Below, piece after piece: positions 13,170 through 20,079 of a stretch of 22,567 bases of DNA; position 1 is the stretch's first letter, and every line of letters begins with the position of its first letter. This stretch comes from Oscillospiraceae bacterium (GTDB lineage: Bacteria; Bacillota; Clostridia; Oscillospirales; Ruminococcaceae), in NCBI GenBank assembly GCA_003512525.1, contig DOQG01000009.1:12672-35238 (forward strand), written 5' to 3'. The position numbers and the translations under genes are program-made. The notes below the pieces were generated by a model. That model ran no database searches, was not told where the DNA came from, and saw nothing but the letters and a program-made list of their open reading frames with translations.

Positions 13170-15866
13170 TCAATAATGCGGTATCGGTTCAATACCTGTT
13201 CCCAGTTTAGGAGGCTCTTTACTTTCGACAACATATTCATTGTAGATATAGTAGTTGCCTGAGGTTATGTAATAGCCGTTGTCCGTTTCACCGATAATCG
13301 TCAACGGATCAGCAAACCAATATTGTACCTGAATTTCGCCGTACATCGGTATCGGATATTTTCTGGCACGTAATATTTCCGACTTTGTCCAAACTTCTTT
13401 TGGTTTATCAAAGTATGATTCATTCCAGACTTCGTCCATATGCGCTGCAACGAATGTGTCTATCTTCTCCCCCCTAGGCGTATACTTAACCTCATCAACG
13501 CAATCCTTACCCTCGGTTTTAAAGCTCTTATAGCTCCAGTTTCCGTAAACCGTGGTTTTTCCGATATTAGCGTATTTTCTTATGCGGAACTTATATGTAG
13601 TTGACGGCGAAAGGCTGTTTATCCTCACGCGATCCTTGCTCTTGGCAAGCTTTGCGACCTGCACCCACTTGCCGCCTTTGTACTGCTGTACAATATATCC
13701 CGCAGCATCATCGCTCATATCCCAGCCGAGGTTAAGCATTTTGCCTGTCTTTGAGTTGAGCCTGAAACGGCTGACATTAGTCGGGATAGTGTTCGCGCTC
13801 AGCGTTGCCGAGTAAGCGCCATAAAGCGCGGTCTTACCGCTCATCTTGTACGCCTTTACCCTGAACTTGTACGCAGTGCAAGCCTTAAGACCTGCTTTTC
13901 TGTAAGTTGTAGTGCCGCTGTTAGCTATCTTAGCAACTCTTACCCACTTGCCGCCCTTGTACATCTCAACAATGTAACCATCGGCAGAAGCATTCTTGCT
14001 CCAGTTGATACGGAGCGCGTCTGCGGCTCTGCCGCCGAGCTTTGCACCCTTTATAACAGACGGATTTGTCCTTGCTGTAACTGTAGCACTATAGTTACCG
14101 TAAAGTGCCGTGCTACCGCTCATCTTGTATGCCCTAACTCTGAACTTATAAACAGCTCCCGCTTTAAGTCCCGATTTTTTGAATGTAGTAGTACTGTTGT
14201 TTGTAATTTTTGCTACTCTTACCCACTTGTTGCCCTGATACATCTCAACAATGTAACCATCGGCAGAAGCATTCTTGCTCCAGTTAATTCTCAGCGCGTC
14301 TGCGGCTCTGCCGCCGAGCTTAGCACCCTTCATAACAGACGGATTTGTCCTTGCTGTAATTGTAGCACTATAGTTGCCATAAAGTGCCGTACTGCCGCTC
14401 ATCTTATATGCTCTTACCCTGAACTTATAAACAGCTCCCGCTTTAAGTCCCGATTTTTTGAATGTAGTAGTGCTGTTGTTTGTAATTTTCGCTACTCTTA
14501 CCCACTTGCCGCCCTTGTACATCTCAACAATGTAACCATCGGCAGAAGCATTCTTGCTCCAGTTAATTCTCAGCGCATCAGCCGCTCTGCCGCCAAGCTT
14601 CACGCCCTTCATAACAGACGGATTTGTCCTTGCGGCTAACTCTGCACTGTATGCACCGTAAACTGCTGTCTTACAATCCGTCTTGTATGCTCTTATTCTG
14701 AACTTATAAACAGCTCCTGCCTTAAGTCCCGATTTTTTGAATGTAGTAGTGCTGTTGTTTGTGATCTTTGCAACACGCGCCCACTTGCCGCCCTGATACA
14801 TCTCAACAATGTAACCATCGGCAGAAGCATTCTTGCTCCAGTTGATACGAAGCGCATCTGCGGCTCTGCCGGAAAGCTTTACTCCGCTTACCTTAGCAAG
14901 CGTGGGCTTGTCAAGCCATTCAAAGTCAAAACCGTTGTCTTTAGCGTACTGTTCTCCGGCAGTGCCGCTGTAGCAATATATTTTGAGGTTGCTTATCTTC
15001 GTGTAGCCGTTATCATAATAGTAGCCGAAAGCCTTATTGCCTATCTTCGACACACTATCAGGTATCGTGATACTTTCAAGCTTTGCGCACCGGCTGAACG
15101 CACCACTGCCTATTTTTGTCACGCTCTTACTGTCAATCTCATCGGGAACAGCTACTTTGCTTTCACTTCCGGTGTACTTAGTTATCTCGACCGTTCCGTT
15201 ATCAAGAACAGAATATTCATAATCTATGTTCTGAGTGTAGCTTACATCAAACTGAATTTCCAGTGACTTTTTGGGGTATGCACCGGCATAGCCATCTACC
15301 TTAAGAACATTGTTCCAGATATTTGCGAACTGAATCTTTGTATAGCCTGTCTTCATACCGTATTCAGTATCGATAAAAGGATCGGCGAACTCAGCGGTTA
15401 CTTTGCCGTCAACAATTATCTTTGCGTTTGAAAACTTGGCAATTGATTGACCGGCATTCTTGTCAAAAGGTAAGTCGGTAGATACAAACAGAAGATTGAA
15501 GCTCGATGCACCGTCAAGTGCCCAGTCAAAGTCAGAAATACCAACCGTATATGTGCCGCTCTGTTTGATCGTTACATCGGTGTATGTTGCCGGAATGACA
15601 TAACCTTGAATATCTTCATCAAAGCAGTCCGTATACTTGGGAAAAATTGTGGGATCATTTCCGCCCCATACGATTACGCTGTTGAAGTATTTGCCGCCCT
15701 CAACATCCCTGCCGTATGCAGCATCATCAAATGTGTTTCTGGTTGAGAAAGGTCCTGTCTGAAAACCTATGTACGCATGATAATTCTCCGCTCCCGCCGC
15801 AACAGCGCACACCACTGCCGTAACCGCGAAAGCCGCAATAGCCAAAAGCCACTTTTTCAATTTCAT
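13170..15866 (-). CDS. Secreted multi-domain protein with BspA-like LRR and five fibronectin type III modules
   Basis: The 898-residue protein starts at ATG 15866, six bases after GAGGAGAG; the frame extends 13 codons further but without an RBS. A signal peptide is clear (MKLKKW, hydrophobic core, AAGA-E cleavage near residue 26). Residues about 27-215 form an unidentified beta-rich domain, possibly carbohydrate binding. A BspA-type leucine-rich segment follows (about 240-300: IGSGAFSRCAKLESITIPDSV split by repeats). Four near-identical 93-residue FN3 modules cover about 326-697 and a diverged fifth about 698-785. The last 110 residues (ending GYYITSGNYYIYNEYV) resemble an SH3-like cell-wall domain, though weakly. 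There is no sortase motif or C-terminal helix, so it is probably secreted or held non-covalently. It likely works in adhesion or in binding plant or host polymers. It is transcribed alone, with its own promoter and terminator. Confidence 0.85.
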   Translation of the reverse strand: MKLKKWLLAIAAFAVTAVVCAVAAGAENYHAYIGFQTGPFSTRNTFDDAAYGRDVEGGKYFNSVIVWGGNDPTIFPKYTDCFDEDIQGYVIPATYTDVTIKQSGTYTVGISDFDWALDGASSFNLLFVSTDLPFDKNAGQSIAKFSNAKIIVDGKVTAEFADPFIDTEYGMKTGYTKIQFANIWNNVLKVDGYAGAYPKKSLEIQFDVSYTQNIDYEYSVLDNGTVEITKYTGSESKVAVPDEIDSKSVTKIGSGAFSRCAKLESITIPDSVSKIGNKAFGYYYDNGYTKISNLKIYCYSGTAGEQYAKDNGFDFEWLDKPTLAKVSGVKLSGRAADALRINWSKNASADGYIVEMYQGGKWARVAKITNNSTTTFKKSGLKAGAVYKFRIRAYKTDCKTAVYGAYSAELAARTNPSVMKGVKLGGRAADALRINWSKNASADGYIVEMYKGGKWVRVAKITNNSTTTFKKSGLKAGAVYKFRVRAYKMSGSTALYGNYSATITARTNPSVMKGAKLGGRAADALRINWSKNASADGYIVEMYQGNKWVRVAKITNNSTTTFKKSGLKAGAVYKFRVRAYKMSGSTALYGNYSATVTARTNPSVIKGAKLGGRAADALRINWSKNASADGYIVEMYKGGKWVRVAKIANSGTTTYRKAGLKACTAYKFRVKAYKMSGKTALYGAYSATLSANTIPTNVSRFRLNSKTGKMLNLGWDMSDDAAGYIVQQYKGGKWVQVAKLAKSKDRVRINSLSPSTTYKFRIRKYANIGKTTVYGNWSYKSFKTEGKDCVDEVKYTPRGEKIDTFVAAHMDEVWNESYFDKPKEVWTKSEILRARKYPIPMYGEIQVQYWFADPLTIIGETDNGYYITSGNYYIYNEYVVESKEPPKLGTGIEPIPHY
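13774..14889 (-). repeat. Four tandem 279-bp repeats encoding FN3 modules
   Basis: The recurring ataacagacggatttgtcc block occurs at about 14053, 14332 and 14611, exactly 279 bp apart, so each unit encodes 93 residues. Units two and three are almost identical at DNA level; the outer ones are slightly diverged. This suggests recent duplication or continuing homogenisation. Confidence 0.9.
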
Positions 15867-15917
15867 ATTACACTCTCCTCGTATTTTAATTTCCTGCGCA
15901 AGCACAGTTATAATTTA

Positions 15918-15945
15918 ATGATATACTAATATCTTTATTTGTCAA
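15918..15945 (-). promoter_or_regulatory. Promoter of the fibronectin-repeat gene
   Basis: On the minus strand TTGACA (15945-15940) and TATCAT (15923-15918) are 16 bp apart in AT-rich DNA, about 52 bases before the start codon. The remaining bases up to 16087 show no gene. Confidence 0.7.
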
Positions 15946-16087
15946 CCCTTTTTTGTAAAAATCAGCACCTTTTTCAAAAAGCATTGAGCTTACCGCAAAA
16001 GTACGCGTCAAATGAAAAGCGTTGTTCTTCTGCCTGCGCTGTCTGAATTTAAAATCCACGCTGAAAACAACTTGCGATAATTAGTTA

Positions 16088-16127
16088 AAAACAGCCGCTC
16101 CTGTCAAATCGCAGAAGCGGCTGTTTT
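16088..16127 (-). terminator. Intrinsic terminator of the sigma/propeller/HD operon
   Basis: A perfect 12-bp stem, aaaacagccgct (16088-16099) with agcggctgtttt (16116-16127), lies ten bases after the HD gene stop. T-rich sequence follows on the minus strand. Confidence 0.88.
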
Positions 16128-16136
16128 ATATTCCCG

Positions 16137-16625
16137 TCACTTGATCCCGAAGCTGTCTTTGAGCACCCTCTTACCGCTTTCGGTTACAAATATCCTGTCA
16201 TACGCGTTTTTCACCGCGTTCATCGACGCTCCGTCCTCGTATAGGTTGACTATGAAATCCGCCTCGATAAGTATCTGCAGATCCTTGCTGTCAATATCGG
16301 TGTATGTGTGATGGTGAGCTATAAGATACATAACGCGCTCTTTTACATCGTCATAGCCGCCGACAGCTTCCATTATTCGCTTTGCAATATCCGGCCCTAA
16401 CTTCTGTTGTATTTCGCCATCATTCCTGCCGTACAGCCTTTCACCCTCATGTATACCTATATCATGAAGTATCGCCGCCGCTTCAAGCGTTTTCATAGCA
16501 TCGGCAGACAGACCCTCGCAGACTCCGATAAGCCGGGCAAAGCTGTGCACTTTCATAAAGTGCTGTATTCTTTTCGGGTCGCCGCGGTCATATTCTATAG
16601 CCGCATTTATCAGCTTTTCGTGCAT
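16137..16625 (-). CDS. HD-domain phosphohydrolase
   Basis: This 162-residue soluble protein has the HD superfamily pattern. An early histidine helix (HFMKVHSFARLIG, H27) is followed by AAILHDIGIHEG with the H54-D55 pair, then AHHHTYTD and a later aspartate in LIEADFIV. These residues normally hold one or two metal ions that hydrolyse phosphate esters of nucleotides. The substrate cannot be told. The start ATG is two bases after the stop of the propeller gene; the RBS (AAGGG) is weak and distant, so translation probably depends on coupling. As last gene of an operon with a sigma factor and a membrane sensor-like protein, it may take part in a stress or nucleotide-signalling response, but that is inferred from position only. 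Confidence 0.85.
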   Translation of the reverse strand: MHEKLINAAIEYDRGDPKRIQHFMKVHSFARLIGVCEGLSADAMKTLEAAAILHDIGIHEGERLYGRNDGEIQQKLGPDIAKRIMEAVGGYDDVKERVMYLIAHHHTYTDIDSKDLQILIEADFIVNLYEDGASMNAVKNAYDRIFVTESGKRVLKDSFGIK

Positions 16626-16627
16626 TT

Positions 16628-19402
16628 CTATTCGCCCTTGCTCTCTGCCGTACTTTCGGTCTTGCTTTCGGTCTTGCTTTCGGTCTTGCTTTCGGTTTTA
16701 CTTTCGGTTTTACTTTCGGTCTTGCTCTCGGTTTTACTTTCGGTCTTGCTCTCGGTATCGGTGTCCTTTTTCTCGACTGTTTTCAGCGTAGTGTCGGATA
16801 TCAGCTTTACCTTGTCCGCGCTTGCGGTTATAATGCGGTTGTCCCACATTGTGAGAAGGTAAGGCTTGTCGCCGCTTGATATCTCACAGTCGAGCGTTTC
16901 GTATTTTTCATCATACAGTGTTATGTCACCGAGTGACGTAAGCTTATTGTCCGCATAGCTGTAGAATTTGCATCTGCTTACCTGTGATATGCCGTCAAAA
17001 TATACTATCGGTATGCCGATTATCAGCTTTCCTCCGCTCTCGCCGTATGCAAGTCCGGTTATATCATCGCAGAGAGGACTGGTAAGATATTTGTTCCAGT
17101 CACCCGGAGTACTGCTCTCTGCTGTAATTGTCACCTCGGCTTTTTTGTCGCCGCCGACCGCAAGTACTATTCCTGTCCTGTTGCCGTCCTTGTCGGTTTT
17201 GAGTGTTACCTCTGCGGATATCTCATCATTGAGTTTTATTCTGTTTGTGCTTTCGGGTTCTTTTACTTCCTTTTGCGCCGGGATATCGACATTGTACTGT
17301 ACAGGTTTTTCTCCGCCTGTTGTGATTGTAACTATCTTGTCTTTTCCGCTTATCGACTCAACGCCTTCGCTTCCGTTTATATCCATCATATTAAGATATG
17401 TGAGCATTACTCCGGTTGTAATCAGCACGTTGTTTGCACTTCCGTCTGAACCGTCCGTTTGCATTGCTCCTACAGCCGCGAAGCCTTCTGTCAGCGCATT
17501 GATAAGATGTGGATTTATAAATGTATCGTCCAATCCCGAAGCGGCTGTTCTCAGCGTATCTCCGAAATTCAAATAGCTGAGCGTTGTGTAATATTTGCCG
17601 TCAAATATCCGGCTGTCCGTGACATACATACCGTTTTGCGAAACCGCACAGCCTGCCGCATCGCCTACAAGTACGCTTCGTACGTTCACATCGTTTGTTC
17701 CGCTTGCATCTATTGCGGTAGTCGTATAGTATGAAGCTGTATTCACTTTTGAAGGCAGTTGTATTCTGTTCATCGGTATAACGGTAGTTTCTTTTCCGTG
17801 TTTAAATGACGGAATGAAAGAGGTCAGCTTGTCCGCAGATGCTTTCATTATGTCAAAGTGATCATAGGTGACAACATAAGCTGAATTACCGTTCGTATAA
17901 TAATCGACAAATTCTCCTGAAAGTATATATTCGTCGACTGCTTTTCCGTTTATCATACCGCTTTCGTCATATGTGCGGATCACGGTGCCGCTACCGCTTT
18001 TATTGCCGCCGATAACCGTAAAGTATTCACCGCACTTTATTATTCCTGCATTTTCAAGCCCTGTATCAAAGCTGAAATTGCCGCTTATCTTGCCGTCGGA
18101 TATTTTTGCCCCGAGTATCTCCGAACCATTAATTGCCGCTACAAACGTATTTCCGTACACATTTTTCGGGAGAGATGAATGCTTTTGCTCCGCCGCAACT
18201 AAGCTGTCGGGCAGGGTATAGGTTATTTTGTCTTTTGCCGCCTGTGCCTGCTCGATCAGAGAGGCGTAGTCGGTAATGTTTTGCTCGAGCTTTTCGGGAA
18301 CTTTGTAAATAAGATCCTGGATAATTCCGTTTGAGCGGAGAATATTCAGTGACAAACCGCCCAATATGAGCACTGCGGCACCGATAAACGCCGTAATAAG
18401 GCAACCTTTGCTGCGCTTTATCCGTATGCAGTCATGCTCATCATCGCTGACATCATAGTCGTTATATTTGTCATCATAGCTTTCGTCATCATCGTTCATA
18501 AGTTCACCGATAGCTGAACCTATATCCTTTGCGTTGACGGCTATCCTTTCGTCATCGGAAATGACGCCGTCAAAGTCATCGACCTCTTCGGTAGCCTGTA
18601 TCTTTTCCTCCTGCGGAGGTTCGGGCAATGAAAATTCCTGTGTTATGCTGTTTTCGGTATTATTTTCGATTTCGGCGTTGTCTGCTTCATCTGCGTTGCT
18701 TCCGGCAGTTTCGTTATCGCCGACAGCTTCACTCTCTGCGACAATTTCCGACGAATTATCATTACTATCTGTATAATTATCACTGTTTTCTACATTTCCG
18801 ACATAGTTCACCTTATCCAGCTGTTCCTGTATCCGTGAGATCATAGCCTTGGCGGCTTCGGTTCTTTCATCGGTCAGGTCGTTTTCTGTGTTTTCGGCGG
18901 TATCAATCGCATTTTCGGCAGTTTCCGACGCTTCTGCGACAGATGGAACATTTTCGGCAACGCCGTTATCAGCCGGCTTTTCTTCCTCGGCTTTTTGCTT
19001 GCTTTTTCTGTTGGTCAGCTCCTCGGTCATTCTGCGCAGAGTTTCTTCTTCTCTTCTTTTTCTCTGCTCGGTAAGCTCCTTTCGCTGTGTGGCTACCGCA
19101 ATTATCATACGGTAGTCATCGCCTGTCAGCACAGAGTTATCTAGTATCTGCAAAAGCTCATCGAACTTCAGATGCGGGTTTTCCTCTATTCGGCGAAATT
19201 CCATATTGCCTATCTTGCTGTTTCCGAGCAGCTCCAGAAAATCCGAGCCGCTTATTTTTAGCTCCTTGAGCTTTCGCAGGAATACGCCTGCGGTCATATC
19301 TCCGTTGTCTTCAAGCAGTTTTTTTATCTCTTCCGGGTTCACCTTGTCGGGGATCTCAACGGAAGAAACGTATGCTTTTATCTTTTGTTCCAGACTATCC
19401 AT
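16628..19402 (-). CDS. Membrane protein with cytoplasmic acidic region and extracellular beta-propeller domain
   Basis: The 924-residue protein starts at ATG 19402 after GGAGGG, 11 bp from the sigma-factor gene. Residues 1-330 are predicted cytoplasmic: a helical part (about 1-110), a basic coiled-coil-like stretch (TEQRKRREEETLRRMTEELT split), then a long acidic low-complexity region. One membrane helix is at about 332-354. Residues about 400-870 outside the cell resemble the bacterial beta-propeller family distantly related to WD40 (VIRTYDESG, GEFVDYYTNGNSAYVVTYD, NGMYVTDSRIF). The tail carries eight ESKT tetrapeptides. Such architecture, directly after a sigma gene, suggests an anti-sigma or sensor role with the N-terminus binding the sigma factor and the propeller sensing envelope state. 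No known anti-sigma domain was recognised. Confidence 0.7.
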   Translation of the reverse strand: MDSLEQKIKAYVSSVEIPDKVNPEEIKKLLEDNGDMTAGVFLRKLKELKISGSDFLELLGNSKIGNMEFRRIEENPHLKFDELLQILDNSVLTGDDYRMIIAVATQRKELTEQRKRREEETLRRMTEELTNRKSKQKAEEEKPADNGVAENVPSVAEASETAENAIDTAENTENDLTDERTEAAKAMISRIQEQLDKVNYVGNVENSDNYTDSNDNSSEIVAESEAVGDNETAGSNADEADNAEIENNTENSITQEFSLPEPPQEEKIQATEEVDDFDGVISDDERIAVNAKDIGSAIGELMNDDDESYDDKYNDYDVSDDEHDCIRIKRSKGCLITAFIGAAVLILGGLSLNILRSNGIIQDLIYKVPEKLEQNITDYASLIEQAQAAKDKITYTLPDSLVAAEQKHSSLPKNVYGNTFVAAINGSEILGAKISDGKISGNFSFDTGLENAGIIKCGEYFTVIGGNKSGSGTVIRTYDESGMINGKAVDEYILSGEFVDYYTNGNSAYVVTYDHFDIMKASADKLTSFIPSFKHGKETTVIPMNRIQLPSKVNTASYYTTTAIDASGTNDVNVRSVLVGDAAGCAVSQNGMYVTDSRIFDGKYYTTLSYLNFGDTLRTAASGLDDTFINPHLINALTEGFAAVGAMQTDGSDGSANNVLITTGVMLTYLNMMDINGSEGVESISGKDKIVTITTGGEKPVQYNVDIPAQKEVKEPESTNRIKLNDEISAEVTLKTDKDGNRTGIVLAVGGDKKAEVTITAESSTPGDWNKYLTSPLCDDITGLAYGESGGKLIIGIPIVYFDGISQVSRCKFYSYADNKLTSLGDITLYDEKYETLDCEISSGDKPYLLTMWDNRIITASADKVKLISDTTLKTVEKKDTDTESKTESKTESKTESKTESKTESKTESKTESKTESTAESKGE
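16659..16754 (-). repeat. Eight tandem 12-bp repeats encoding ESKT
   Basis: Eight uninterrupted 12-bp units (gtcttgctttcg and three-base variants, read on the plus strand) encode an ESKT repeat near the C-terminus of the propeller protein. The few silent differences show the unit has persisted under protein-level selection; copy number could vary by slippage. Confidence 0.95.
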
Positions 19403-19413
19403 TATTCCCTCCG

Positions 19414-19908
19414 TCAGATGCTCTGTTCAGACAGGAGGCGAGCCTTCATAGTTACCTCTGCATTGGTAAGGCACACGCCAACTGTTTCTTCTGTGTATCC
19501 GCATAGTTTCGCGGTTTTTTCTGCACTGCAGCCGCATACTGTGCTGACGCTGAGTACAAGGCGCTCTATATCGGGCAGTTCGTCCAGTGCCTGTCTTATC
19601 TCTGTGCCGCCGTCTGCCTTTGTGATAAGCTCACCGCCGGATTTATTTAGATGCCTTATCTTTGTGCAGAGTATCTTGACCAGCCACTCTATAAACTGTG
19701 CCGTTGTGTTAAGCGTTGCCGTAGGCAGGGCGGCAAAGCTGTCAAGCACAGTAAGCCTTACCGCTTCGACTGCCGCATCCTCACTTTTCATTGCCATACG
19801 GGCTATTTTATATATAGGTCGGTAGACAGCCTTATAAAGCTGTGCATAACCGTCTGTGTCACCTGTCTGTGCCTGCTTTATCAAAGTGGCGAGTTCCTGT
19901 GCGTTCAT
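19414..19908 (-). CDS. ECF-like RNA polymerase sigma factor
   Basis: This 164-residue protein has the two-domain layout of extracytoplasmic function sigma factors. A region-2-like segment (about 20-90) includes LYKAVYRPIYKIARMAM, SEDAAVEAVRLTVLDSF and FIEWLVKILCTKIRHLNK, the last matching the promoter-melting helix. A region-4-like helix-turn-helix (about 108-158) contains LDELPDIERLVLSVSTVCG, SAEKTAKLCGYTEETVG. Conservation in region 2.2 is weaker than usual, so it is a diverged member. ATG 19908 follows GAGGTG by five bases. It is the first gene of an operon with the membrane propeller protein and an HD hydrolase. It probably directs transcription of a small regulon in response to an envelope signal; its targets and possible autoregulation are not visible. 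Confidence 0.75.
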   Translation of the reverse strand: MNAQELATLIKQAQTGDTDGYAQLYKAVYRPIYKIARMAMKSEDAAVEAVRLTVLDSFAALPTATLNTTAQFIEWLVKILCTKIRHLNKSGGELITKADGGTEIRQALDELPDIERLVLSVSTVCGCSAEKTAKLCGYTEETVGVCLTNAEVTMKARLLSEQSI

Positions 19909-19938
19909 CTGTTCACCTCAAAATGTACATATATATTT

Positions 19939-19944
19939 ATCATA
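19939..19944 (-). promoter_or_regulatory. Extended -10 promoter of the sigma-factor operon
   Basis: On the minus strand TGGTATGAT gives an extended -10 (TGn plus TATGAT, 19944-19939), 30 bases before the start codon. The -35 position (TTTTCT at 17 bp) is poor, so the extended element or another sigma factor may be used. Confidence 0.5.
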
Positions 19945-20027
19945 CCACAAAACTCACAATAAGAAAAGCCTTTTCCCGAAATTTTCACATTACGCCTTAT
20001 TGTATGCTGTACTTTGTACTGTTTATA

Positions 20028-20056
20028 TTGCAGTCTGACGACAGATATGGTAAAAT
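20028..20056 (+). promoter_or_regulatory. Promoter of the UvrD-like helicase gene
   Basis: TTGCAG (20028-20033) and TAAAAT (20051-20056) are 17 bp apart. The predicted transcription start near 20063 leaves a leader of only about 17 bases that contains GGAGG (20068-20072). The longer in-frame start at 20014 would lie upstream of this promoter. Confidence 0.75.
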
Positions 20057-20079
20057 ACAAGACAAACGGAGGAATGCAT

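Noticed and set aside
15867..15905. Thirteen-codon N-terminal extension of the fibronectin-repeat protein
   Set aside because: GAGGAGAG is placed for ATG 15866, which begins a normal signal peptide; the extension would put charged residues before it and has no RBS.
16407..16862. Plus-strand open frame with LSVLLSV repeats
   Set aside because: It is the antisense of the ESKT repeat and the HD gene; the repeat keeps the frame open by chance.
20014..20079. Upstream start of the helicase gene
   Set aside because: The predicted promoter lies downstream of 20014, and GGAGG is correctly placed for ATG 20080.
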